Positions 35,270 through 43,388 of a stretch of DNA of 64,000 nt are shown here, in pieces. A program made the position numbers and the translations under genes. Each line of letters starts with the position of its first letter. Positions within the stretch are counted from its first letter, which is position 1. The stretch comes from Alkalihalobacterium elongatum (GTDB lineage Bacteria > Bacillota > Bacilli > Bacillales > Bacillaceae_F), in the NCBI RefSeq assembly GCF_019024285.1, contig NZ_WMKZ01000001.1:1-64000 (forward strand), written 5' to 3'. The notes under the pieces are model-generated. The model saw only the letters and a program-made list of their open reading frames with translations, was not told the DNA's origin and did not search any database.

Positions 35270-35840
35270 CTTTTTCACCTATTTCTTCTTACTTTTGGAA
35301 ATAGTAGTGCGCTTTCCTCTCATTTCAGCTTATATATACCTATTCCTGGAAAAATTAGCGTACTTTCTTCTCTTCCTCACCTGTTCCTTCCTACTATTGA
35401 AAATAAATTTTACCTTACCTTTTTATTTCACGCTTGAAATAAAAAGTAGTACCACTGACACCCGCTAATTCCCAGCCTTCTTTTCCAAGAGCGTTTAACT
35501 TTTGGACTTTTAGTTCATTCAGAGTATTTTGGTCTGATGTGAAGACATTCTTCACTTGGATGCGTATGTCTTCGATTTTATATTCATATTGTTTCATTTC
35601 ATACTCCTCCTCCGTTTTTAAAATACTAGGGTTAAGTACTTGATATTCCAACCTATTATTCTATTTACGAAATAGATGAAGATAAGTTCCATCATAGTCA
35701 ACATTTTAGTGCCTGCTCCTTCTATTTTTCTAACAGCAAGGGAACTATTCCTGCTCTTTAGTTACCTCTCCCTTGTTCTTAATTAAAGACCTAATGGGAA
35801 CAATTCAGCTTCTATAGCGCCTGCTCCCTGTACTTTTAAA
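35270..35840. repeat. Degenerate CCTGCTCC/CTATT repeats flanking DUF4177 gene
   Basis: Variants of GTGCCTGCTCCTTCTATTTTT (35709-35729) and AGCGCCTGCTCCCTGTACTTTT (35816-35837) recur, with looser copies at 35270-35410. Only visual similarity; decayed. No gene is recognised in the 35598-35956 gap beyond these. Confidence 0.35.
35415..35597 (-). CDS. DUF4177-like small protein
   Basis: 60 residues from Met at 35597 (GGAGGAGG site). Pattern YEYKIEDIRIQ...LNALGKEGWELAGVSGTTFYFKRE fits DUF4177: strand, helix ending in 'EGWEL', then 'V...FKR'. Function of the family is unknown. Confidence 0.8.
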   Translation of the reverse strand: MKQYEYKIEDIRIQVKNVFTSDQNTLNELKVQKLNALGKEGWELAGVSGTTFYFKREIKR

Positions 35841-35956
35841 CTTGTACTGATACTCAAAGATACTGATATATGATCCAATTTTACCGTTAGATAGTTTAAC
35901 ATCCATACGCTTGTCTTTCTTCATGAATATCTTGTTAGTATGGGAGGTGAGTAGGT

Positions 35957-36157
35957 ATGTCAAAAAAGAGAAATGATGAAAAAAAATGCTGTTCTTGCTG
36001 TTGCTCCCCTCGGATATTTCTTCCAAAATTCCTTCGGCGTCGTCGACGTAGAAAAATAATACTTCCTACTTTTGGTCCTAGATTAGGTTACTGTTCCTGT
36101 GAAATCGTTTGTGATGAGGAAGGTAATTGTTACATCACAAATTGTCAGTGCAACTAA
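35957..36157 (+). CDS. Cys- and Arg-rich 66-residue protein
   Basis: Ten Cys, with CCSCCCS near the start and CSCEIVCDEEGNC...CQC near the end, around a run of six Arg in LPKFLRRRRRRK. No hydrophobic signal. Strong GGGAGGTGAG site. Composition suggests a spore coat/crust or metal-binding protein; I do not recognise a family. Confidence 0.72.
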   Translation: MSKKRNDEKKCCSCCCSPRIFLPKFLRRRRRRKIILPTFGPRLGYCSCEIVCDEEGNCYITNCQCN

Positions 36158-36343
36158 TTAATATCCCCTTGAGCGTGACTAATACACGCATAAGGGGATA
36201 TTCGTTTATTCAGGTCAGTCTTCTAAACTTCCATTATTCATAAAGAATACATAATAAAAAGTTAAAGGAATATATGACCAATATTATAATAAAGTGAGGA
36301 GTATTATGTAATTGTTTGTAAAAACGAGAAGGGATCTGTCTTT

Positions 36344-37798
36344 ATGAAAAATAATATATTAACGAAGGTTTTATGCGGATTACTAATTTTAAGCTTCCTA
36401 CCTTTCTATTCTTATACTGCCAAAGCTGCCTCTAGCAAACAATTCATCGAGGAGCAGTTGGACGAATACATTCAGGAGACAGTCAACATATTGGCTATTC
36501 CTGGAATGTCCATTGCTATTTCTCATAGAGGTGATGTGATTTATAGTAGGGTATTTGGTGAGGATATAGATACAAACACACGTTTTTATATTGGATCTAC
36601 CACTAAGACTTTTACTGCTTTAGCTATAATGCAGCTCGTTGAAAAAGGAAGGATTGATCTTGATCAAAGTGTTTCTGCGTATTTAGAAGAATTTACTGTA
36701 TCCGATAAAATTACCGTCCGACAGCTTCTGCATCATGTTAGTGGAATGACTGAATTTGATTACATGGGAAATCTTTCGCCACAATCACAATTTCCAGACT
36801 TGATCGAAGACATGAATACAATGTCGTTAACCTACGAGCCTGGAGAGCTATTCTCTTATTTCAATCCAAATTATAGCTTGCTAGGTGCTATTGTTGAAAG
36901 AGTTAGTGGGCAAAGCTATACCGAATATATAATGGAGCATATCATTCATCCACTTAATCTAGACCACACATCTGTAACTGGAGAGGTTGATACACCAGGT
37001 CATCTGTCTTTTTTTGGTTTCTCTATTAAGCGAACAGAGCCTCATCTCAAATACGATCTTCCTGCAGGTTTTATTACCTCAACCTCTGAAGATTTAGTGC
37101 GTTTTCTTGAAGCTCTAAGGATGAAAAAGCCCGCTGTAGGAGTTTCTCCAGGAGGAATTGAGCAAATGATGTTTAGCGGTTCCTTCTATGGAATGGGCCT
37201 TATGAAAAATGATATTTCTGGGCGCCCTGCTATTCACCATGGCGGAGCATTGCCAGGGTACACATCCAATGCGATTATGCTAGTTGAAGATGAATATAGC
37301 ATCGCGTTTTTAATAAATAAAAATCATCTGGTAAACGGATTTGTGTTTTACCCTGATTTAACTAATGGAATCGTCTCAATTTTAACGGACCAAGAACCTG
37401 CTTCTAGAGTTGATTATTATTGGATGTATCGCTTACTTATTATTTTATTTGCAGCAACTATTATATATAATTTAATCCGTATTTCAAAAATGATTTTCCG
37501 CCCTAAACAAAAAACAATAAGACAGAGAATTACGGCAGGTCTCGTTAATTTAGTCATTCCAATAGCCATTCTTGTATTCATTCCTATTTTAGTACCTATT
37601 GTTTTACAAAGAGGAATGACGTGGGAGCTTGCCTTTTTATTATTACCAGATATGCTTATTTGGCTGTTTTTAGCGATTGCATTCCACTTTATCAAATCAA
37701 TCATTCACTTTAGTCAGCTCTTTAAGCACTATTTTAACGTAAGAAAAACTAACATAATTCACTCTAACAAATTGAACAAGAGGAACACTTCGATTTGA
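36344..37798 (+). CDS. Serine hydrolase of beta-lactamase/PBP class C fold
   Basis: 484 residues. Signal peptide (KVLCGLLILSFLPFYSYTAKA); beta-lactamase-like core at about 35-350: SxxK in GSTTKTF (Ser85, Lys88), YFN of the Y-x-N site, and HHGGALPGYTSN for the third motif. The C-terminal 90 residues add three membrane helices. Similar proteins are D-aminopeptidases or esterases; true beta-lactamase activity is not implied. Start ATG after AAGGGATC. A terminator follows. Confidence 0.9.
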   Translation: MKNNILTKVLCGLLILSFLPFYSYTAKAASSKQFIEEQLDEYIQETVNILAIPGMSIAISHRGDVIYSRVFGEDIDTNTRFYIGSTTKTFTALAIMQLVEKGRIDLDQSVSAYLEEFTVSDKITVRQLLHHVSGMTEFDYMGNLSPQSQFPDLIEDMNTMSLTYEPGELFSYFNPNYSLLGAIVERVSGQSYTEYIMEHIIHPLNLDHTSVTGEVDTPGHLSFFGFSIKRTEPHLKYDLPAGFITSTSEDLVRFLEALRMKKPAVGVSPGGIEQMMFSGSFYGMGLMKNDISGRPAIHHGGALPGYTSNAIMLVEDEYSIAFLINKNHLVNGFVFYPDLTNGIVSILTDQEPASRVDYYWMYRLLIILFAATIIYNLIRISKMIFRPKQKTIRQRITAGLVNLVIPIAILVFIPILVPIVLQRGMTWELAFLLLPDMLIWLFLAIAFHFIKSIIHFSQLFKHYFNVRKTNIIHSNKLNKRNTSI

Positions 37799-37820
37799 TG
37801 TGCTCCTCTTGTTTTTTGGT
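37779..37820. terminator. Bidirectional terminator
   Basis: ACAAGAGGAACAC / GTGCTCCTCTTGT stem with T-runs, between the convergent hydrolase and Gly-rich genes. Confidence 0.85.
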
Positions 37821-37835
37821 GTGAATTTATTAGTA

Positions 37836-38111
37836 CTAACAGCAATAATATGGGTACGGATACGGTGGATACGGGTAAGGAGGATACGGATAACCAAATC
37901 CAGGAGCCAATAATGCACCTGCTGCCAAACCTGTTAAGAACGGAAAACCAAACCCAAAACCACCGAAGCCAAAACCTGGACGTCCTATACCAAATCCAGG
38001 ACCAAACCCAAAGCCTGGGCGCCCTATGCCAAATCCAGGACCAAACCCAAAGCCTCCTATAAACCTTTGATCTGTCGGGTTATAACTAACATTATTAGAA
38101 TGCACGTTCAT
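37836..38111 (-). CDS. Gly/Phe/Pro/Tyr-rich low-complexity protein
   Basis: 91 residues. Two copies of GPGFGIGRPGFGF (39-base DNA repeats near 37980-38055), then a hydrophobic stretch LTGLAAGALLAPGF and a PYPPYPYPPYPYPYYCC tail. Looks like a spore coat or adhesive protein. GGGGAGA site before ATG. No known domain. Confidence 0.72.
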   Translation of the reverse strand: MNVHSNNVSYNPTDQRFIGGFGFGPGFGIGRPGFGFGPGFGIGRPGFGFGGFGFGFPFLTGLAAGALLAPGFGYPYPPYPYPPYPYPYYCC

Positions 38112-38210
38112 CTCTCCCCATTACATTTTATAGACGTTTATATTAGAGAATATGCTTTGAGGATAAAAGTTCTTGGGTATTCGTCCTGCTTTTAAAAAAA
38201 TACTATCTGT

Positions 38211-38258
38211 GGTGCCAGGCACCTTTATCATGGTAAAGAAATAAAGGTGCCTGGCACC
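38211..38258. repeat. GGTGCCAGGCACC inverted-repeat element
   Basis: Arms GGTGCCAGGCACCTTT and AAAGGTGCCTGGCACC around a 16-base centre, so each arm is itself a palindrome. Sister type of the GGGGTCTGACCCC elements. It lies just after the VOC gene stop and may double as a terminator. Confidence 0.85.
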
Positions 38259-38263
38259 TTTAT

Positions 38264-38707
38264 TTATTCGTCTTCTATAACTAACATATTAGACTCGTCA
38301 AATTCCCACAAATCGCCATAAGCTACTTCCCAATAATAACCATCTAAATCTGTGAAGTAACCACTATAGCCTCCCCAATCTGTTTCTTGAGGTTGTTTTT
38401 CTATAGTTGCACCTGCTGATTCTGCCATTTTTATGAATTCATCTACTTCGTTTATAGATTTTGCATTGTAAGCTAAGGTGATTCCTGGGAAACCACTTGC
38501 TATTTTAGGCGGGGATGCTTCGTTAATATCCTTCGCCAGTTCGTCAACTGGATAAAGAGCAATTCTCGTACCTTCATTTCTGAAGAAGATAATGTCTGGA
38601 TTAGTCTCTGAACCTCTTATAGACGTGTCAAACCCAAGCTTTTTATAAAACCGATGAGACTTTACAATGTCCTTTGTACCTAGTGTGATAATATTTAATC
38701 TGTTCAT
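38264..38707 (-). CDS. VOC (glyoxalase/bleomycin resistance) protein
   Basis: 147 residues of two beta-alpha-beta-beta-beta units: NRLNIITLGTKDIVKSHRFY KKLGF-type start, then GFPGITLAYNAKSINEVDEF, and WGGYSGYFTDLDGYYWEVAYG with the final Glu metal ligand. The family includes lyases, dioxygenases and resistance proteins; exact role unclear. GAGAGGG site. Confidence 0.88.
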   Translation of the reverse strand: MNRLNIITLGTKDIVKSHRFYKKLGFDTSIRGSETNPDIIFFRNEGTRIALYPVDELAKDINEASPPKIASGFPGITLAYNAKSINEVDEFIKMAESAGATIEKQPQETDWGGYSGYFTDLDGYYWEVAYGDLWEFDESNMLVIEDE

Positions 38708-38945
38708 TTATTTACCCTCTCCAATACGGTTCTTCCTTTTGCATTTCATATATAAGTGTAAAGTAACCACTCTGTAGTTTTAAGTAAATCAAATTCAGAT
38801 TAACTTTTTCTTCATTTGGCCCCCACGAAGAAACATAACCATCGACAAACCTAGATTAGCAAATACTTCAATTGGAATTTTATGCCTCCTGCTCAATCTA
38901 CCTAATTGTAGCATAGAACCCAAATTTTGTTACTTTATCAAAGTA

Positions 38946-38973
38946 AAAATGCGATTACTCAATTGAGTAATCG
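38946..38973 (-). terminator. Terminator after ltaS
   Basis: TGCGATTACTCAATTGAGTAATCGCA perfect palindrome plus T-tail on the minus strand. Confidence 0.9.
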
Positions 38974-39041
38974 CACAGTTCTTAATTAGGTAAACTTTAT
39001 TGTTTTGAGGTCTTGTCCATGAACAGAAACTTTTATCGCTT

Positions 39042-40910
39042 TTAATCCTTACTATTAATATCAAAACGCAGTAAATCTCCATTGATCACCTTGTCTGAAT
39101 ACTGTAGTTCTAATTTTGCCTTTTCAATGTATGGCTCACAAAATCTAGTTGGAATTTCTATACCTGAACTTTTCCGATAACATTTGTCGCTTGTATAGAC
39201 ATGGCTATCTGTGATGAAACTCCCATCACGAAGAACGACAAACGAATCGCGTTCTGGTGAAAAAAGATCAGTTCCAAATTGAATATCTTTTGTATCCTTA
39301 ATCCCAAGCAAATGCATAATCGTTGGCTTTAAATCAATTTGTCCACCTACTGTTTGAAGTACCTGATTGTTTTGATGACCAGGAATATGCACATAAAGCG
39401 GTACTCGTTGTAATTGAACATGATCAAATGGTGTGATCTCTTCTTTTTCTAGGAATATAGCCATAGCTTTATTATGCAATTCTGAAATACCATAATGATC
39501 TCCATATAATATAAAGATTGAGTCTTTATAGAGCCCCTCTTCTTTCAACTGATTAAAAAATGTTTCTACTGCATAATCCATATATCTAACAGTAGTTACA
39601 TATCGATTTAAGGTCCCGCTATTTGTCTCAAGTTCATCAATAAATCGATCTTCCTCAGAAAGTTCAAATGGAAAATGATTTGTTATTGTAATGAATTTTG
39701 TATAATAAGGTTCTGGCTGTGACTTTAAGTGATCGATCGATTGCAAAAAGAATTCAGCGTCTTTTAAACCCCAACCAATAGAATTGTCTTCATTGACATC
39801 ATAAGAAGCAATATCAAAGAATTCGTTATAACCTAATGACGGATACATTATGTCTCGGTTCCAAAAGCTCTTATTATTGGCATGCATGACAGATGTATAA
39901 TAGCCTTCGTTAGAAAGAATTTCTGGTAATGCATTAAATTCATTTCCTGAATTCATAAAAAATACTGCTCCACCATCTTTACCATATAACGAATTGTTTA
40001 TAAGAAACTCTGAATCTGATGTTTTCCCTTGGGACGTTTGGTGATAAAAATTATCAAAATAATAACTTTCATCTATTAATCTATTTAGAAAAGGTGTAAT
40101 TTCTTCTCCATTTACCTTTTTATTTATGACAAAACTTTGAAGTGATTCTAATGAAATCAAAATAACATTTTTATCCTTCGCTAGTCCAAGTAAACTTTCT
40201 TCTGGCCCCACATATTTAGACATAGTATAATGCTTTATTTCATTTATATCCGAACCACTAGCAAAAACACGTTGTGTATTAGCCATTGACTGAATATAAG
40301 CATCGTAAATATGATAATTAAAAGTTCCAATGTATTTCACTAACATTTCTCGATCAAACGCACGTGTTAGTAACTGTGGACGCTCTATTTGAGCAATTAA
40401 TAGATTTGTTACAAAAAATATTACAGATAAGCCAAAAATAAATGATTTTTCAAACTTGATATATGATAGATTAGGTATTCTGTTTTTAAAATAATAAACA
40501 ACTAGAATAACTATATCTAGGAGTATTAAAATATCAATGAAACTTATTAATTCGAACACACTACCATTTAATTCTTTAGCTTGACTTGTTTGAAATAGTA
40601 CTGGCCAAGTTAAAAAGTCTGAGAAAAAACGATAATAAACGAGATTTGCATAAAGGATAGAAGTTGCTAGTAAACTTAAAATAATAACCAATATGTTTTT
40701 AAGACGATCTTTAAAAAACAAACTACAGCCCAGAATAAGAACTGCTGAACTGAGTGGATTGATAAACAACAAAAATTCCTGTAATAGGTTGTCAGAGGAA
40801 ATTTTAAATCCCAGTTTATAGACGAGATACGTTTTCATCCATAGTAAAAAAACCGCCAACCACATGAATTTAAATCTATTAATTAGTAATTGTAGTTTTG
40901 CGTAATTCAT
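39042..40910 (-). CDS. ltaS: Lipoteichoic acid synthase-family phosphotransferase
   Basis: 622 residues: five N-terminal membrane helices (to about 175), then an extracellular sulfatase-like domain. Metal/active-site motifs: NVILISLESLQSF with Glu255, and catalytic Thr297 in QTSQGKTSDSEF, FYGDHYGI with Asp-His, RVPLYVHIPGH. LTA synthases polymerise glycerol phosphate from phosphatidylglycerol using Mn2+ (known for S. aureus LtaS). The leader carries a yybP-ykoY riboswitch. AAAGGAT ribosome site. Confidence 0.95.
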   Translation of the reverse strand: MNYAKLQLLINRFKFMWLAVFLLWMKTYLVYKLGFKISSDNLLQEFLLFINPLSSAVLILGCSLFFKDRLKNILVIILSLLATSILYANLVYYRFFSDFLTWPVLFQTSQAKELNGSVFELISFIDILILLDIVILVVYYFKNRIPNLSYIKFEKSFIFGLSVIFFVTNLLIAQIERPQLLTRAFDREMLVKYIGTFNYHIYDAYIQSMANTQRVFASGSDINEIKHYTMSKYVGPEESLLGLAKDKNVILISLESLQSFVINKKVNGEEITPFLNRLIDESYYFDNFYHQTSQGKTSDSEFLINNSLYGKDGGAVFFMNSGNEFNALPEILSNEGYYTSVMHANNKSFWNRDIMYPSLGYNEFFDIASYDVNEDNSIGWGLKDAEFFLQSIDHLKSQPEPYYTKFITITNHFPFELSEEDRFIDELETNSGTLNRYVTTVRYMDYAVETFFNQLKEEGLYKDSIFILYGDHYGISELHNKAMAIFLEKEEITPFDHVQLQRVPLYVHIPGHQNNQVLQTVGGQIDLKPTIMHLLGIKDTKDIQFGTDLFSPERDSFVVLRDGSFITDSHVYTSDKCYRKSSGIEIPTRFCEPYIEKAKLELQYSDKVINGDLLRFDINSKD

Positions 40911-40950
40911 ACTCTTTTATCCTTTCAATGTAAATATATAAATTAGAACA

Positions 40951-40992
40951 CCAAAACAAAAGAAACCTTAACCTGATAACAGGTAAAGGTTA
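40951..40992 (-). terminator. Riboswitch-controlled terminator of ltaS leader
   Basis: AACCTTTACCTG / CAGGTTAAGGTT hairpin with TTTCTTTT tail. The 5' arm holds ACCTTTAC, which can alternatively pair with GTAAAGGT just after the aptamer. Confidence 0.85.
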
Positions 40993-41002
40993 CAGTAATA
41001 CG

Positions 41003-41116
41003 ACCTTTACTAAAGGCAGTGTCTTGCTAAAACCAGTTCAAGTTGCCAACACAGCCAGAAGTATGTACAACCGTAAATGACGACTATGCTGTAAAAGGCT
41101 ACTCCCCTTAGGGAGA
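41003..41116 (-). ncRNA. yybP-ykoY (Mn2+) riboswitch aptamer
   Basis: On the minus strand the conserved pieces appear in order: CTAAGGGGAGTAGCC (41099-41112), AGTCGTCATTTACGG in the middle, and TTTAGCAAGAC (near 41020-41032). These are the signature loops of yybP-ykoY Mn2+ sensors. P1 pairs CTAAGGG with CCTTTAG. The CCTTTAGTAAAGG hairpin after P1 competes with it, predicting expression ON when metal is bound. Confidence 0.9.
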
Positions 41117-41196
41117 ACTATTAAATTCATAGATTTAATAATATACAGGAAAGAAATTCATGTCAATTTTATTTTGAATATAAAATAAATCCACCG

Positions 41197-41859
41197 TCAT
41201 CTCACCATATCTACCATTTGAGCTGTCGAATACGTATGTATACCCTTCTGCTCACTATCAGCAACCTTAACCATAGCTGCAGCAACCGTCTTTGCTTCTA
41301 TTCCGAGTCGACTTCCTGATTTATTACCAGAAATTCTGGTTAAAGTGCGAACTACTTTAATTCCGATGTTCTCTAACAAGCGGAATTCTTTACGATCTCC
41401 CAATAAGAGAGAAGGCTGAAAAATCGATAATGCTTCAAACGGTATCGCTTTTAGCTTTTCTTCAAGTTCCCCTTTTATTTTAGGGTAAAATAAAAGGGAA
41501 TTTTTGTTAGCATTCATTGAGCTGACAATTAAATAATGCTTCGCTCCTTTTTCTTTGGCTTTTACTGCTAAATTCACTGTGTAATCTACATCGATCCGAT
41601 ACATGGCTTCTTTCGTCTTTGCCTTCTTAATCGTTGTTCCTAATGCACAAAATACATCATCCACTGCAAAATAATTCTCTACTTCTTCAAGCTTTTCGAA
41701 ATCACATATTACTTCTATAAGTTTAGGATGGTCAATGCCAAGAGGCCTTCTTGCTAATGCATATACCTTTTTATAATAAGAACTTTCAAGAAGTAAATGA
41801 AGTACCTCATTTCCTACTAAGCCAGTTGCTCCTGCTATTAAAGCTGTCTTTTTATTCAT
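41197..41859 (-). CDS. NAD(P)-binding protein (YwnB/TIP30-like)
   Basis: 220 residues from Met at 41859; other starts lie slightly upstream. Rossmann start TALIAGATGLVGNEVLHLL, then VFCALGTTIKKAKTKEAMYRIDVD and HYLIVSSMNANKNS; this is the TIP30/NAD(P)H-binding type. Likely cytoplasmic redox or regulatory protein. Stands alone downstream of the GNAT-T-box unit. Confidence 0.88.
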   Translation of the reverse strand: MNKKTALIAGATGLVGNEVLHLLLESSYYKKVYALARRPLGIDHPKLIEVICDFEKLEEVENYFAVDDVFCALGTTIKKAKTKEAMYRIDVDYTVNLAVKAKEKGAKHYLIVSSMNANKNSLLFYPKIKGELEEKLKAIPFEALSIFQPSLLLGDRKEFRLLENIGIKVVRTLTRISGNKSGSRLGIEAKTVAAAMVKVADSEQKGIHTYSTAQMVDMVR

Positions 41860-42170
41860 ATCATCTATCATCCTCTTTCCCAATTTTAAAACAAGAAACC
41901 ATCCCCATTGTAATCTACTTCTGACGATTTAGAAATCAAAGCTAACTGATCTAACGGTTGAAAGAGAGTTGTGACTATTAGTTCCGATAACTTCCTATTT
42001 GTTTTGTTGATTAATATAGCAGTTCTTTACGTGACTAACAATTAACCTTGCTTGACCTACGAAACGAACCTCAAAATCCACACACTATTCATATTTATTT
42101 GGAATCTCCAACATACATTCTAACAAGCTCCTTACTTACCTCTACACTTAAATAATCAGTAATTAGAATT

Positions 42171-42656
42171 TTAAAGGTTTAAAACTAAACGTTTTGTCTT
42201 TAATGTATGTCCGTATACTTCATCGTCATATTCTTCGACCAACTGAAAGCCTTTTGCTTTATAAAACGTTTCACCAACATCATTTCCAGCTTCTACTTCT
42301 ACATAGATTTTAGGTACATTTTTTAGTTCGTCTATTCCTCTTATAAGAAGATTGCTCCCAATTCCTTTGCCTTGTGCATAAGGGTAAATATAAATAGCAC
42401 CCAAGTTGGCATACGTATTTTTAATAAAAAAGTTTGCAAAACCGATAACGTTATTGTCTACCGATGCAACTAAAAAAAGTGATTTAATAATTCTCATTTC
42501 TAAATTTTCATGAGAGTAAGCACTCGCTATAAACTGATCTTGGACATCTCTAGGTATAAGACCCTCATACGTATGATGCCATGTTTCTTTTGCTATTTTT
42601 TGTAATTCTATTATGTCTTCTGACGTTGCCTTCCTAATAACTGTTTCATTCCCCAT
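42171..42656 (-). CDS. GNAT acetyltransferase under T-box control
   Basis: 161 residues, one GNAT domain: VIRKATSEDIIELQKIAKET WHHTYEG start, acetyl-CoA loop YAQGKGIGSNLL, end GETFYKAKGFQLVEEYDD. AGGAGGG site. The leader is a complete T-box whose specifier is CGC (Arg), so the gene should be induced when arginyl-tRNA is uncharged. Substrate unknown; possible acetylation of an amino-acid analogue or aminoacyl-nucleotide. Confidence 0.92.
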   Translation of the reverse strand: MGNETVIRKATSEDIIELQKIAKETWHHTYEGLIPRDVQDQFIASAYSHENLEMRIIKSLFLVASVDNNVIGFANFFIKNTYANLGAIYIYPYAQGKGIGSNLLIRGIDELKNVPKIYVEVEAGNDVGETFYKAKGFQLVEEYDDEVYGHTLKTKRLVLNL

Positions 42657-42679
42657 TAAATGCCCTCCTATTTTCTTAG

Positions 42680-42930
42680 TAAAAAATAAAAATCCCGCCT
42701 CTAAAAAAAGAGACGAGATTGTTATATACCCGCGGTGCCACTCTGTTTGACCTACGTTTGGTCCACTCCAATTGTTAACGAGGTGTCCCCCCGATGAGCT
42801 CTACTGTTATTTCAAGCCCATTTCTTAGAAGTGCGGTTCATTACGAGATTTTTCACAGGCTCGCACCATCCCTGTGTCGCTAAAAAAATCAACATAACTA
42901 CTCTCTTCATCATCGAATGCGTTTATACTT
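42680..42930 (-). ncRNA. T-box leader, arginine specifier
   Basis: Parts in order on the minus strand: Stem I with GATGAAGAGAGTAG (about 42902-42915), apical GGGATGGTGCGAGCC, specifier loop GAA-C-CGC-A-CTTCT (CGC at 42833-42835), T-box AGAGTGGCACCGCGG (42730-42744), then terminator AATCTCGTCTC / AGAGGCGGGATT with T-run (42680-42720). The same GAA-N-codon-A spacing is seen in the B. subtilis glyQS leader. UGGC in the T-box should pair with GCCA of the tRNA end, which fits an Arg tRNA with a G discriminator. Confidence 0.93.
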
Positions 42931-43388
42931 TTACCATATTTTAGAACAGTTTTCAGGCAACTTCAATTATTTTTTAAACACGGATTGTTGTAGCATCTCG
43001 ATAATTAGGCACTGTAATTTTATGTCAAATGAGTATCAGTGTGGCCCATTTCATTAAATTCCTCTTTTATGCGTGTCGATTAACCTTTCTAATGACCAGC
43101 AGCTTACACTATGTGTCGTACTTTAAAACTTAACTTAATTTAAAAATGGTCAACCGTAATATTTTCTTCTGGGGTAAACCTTATAATAGAACGACCGTGT
43201 TTGTTGAGGAGCTTTTTTAATAGTATTTCCTACTTTTTTTGAAGTAACTAGCATTAATGTTAGGCAATTGCCTCTCATTATAAAGTGAATTTTTGAAAAA
43301 TTGAGTCTTTTTCGTTTATATTTATTTAGTAGAATTGTAGAATAAAGGAAGCACGATAAAACAACTGAATGGAAGGAAGTGCTCTGCC
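42931..43388. other. Intergenic stretch before Old Yellow Enzyme gene
   Basis: No gene recognised. A TTGAGT..TAGAAT promoter candidate (about 43300-43340) precedes the flavoenzyme gene. Confidence 0.4.

Noticed and set aside
35166-35468. 100-residue hydrophobic frame
   Set aside because: Lies in degenerate repeat DNA and overlaps DUF4177; no ribosome site.
35805-36026. 73-residue frame on the minus strand
   Set aside because: No ribosome site at its Met codons; overlaps the Cys-rich gene on the other strand.
38211-38258. GGTGCC element as a simple terminator
   Set aside because: Each arm is itself a palindrome, a repeat-family trait; it may still stop transcription.
42833-42835. Reading the T-box specifier as GCA (Ala)
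   Set aside because: Offset by one base from the usual GAA-N-codon-A context, and the T-box UGGC does not fit an Ala tRNA with A discriminator.
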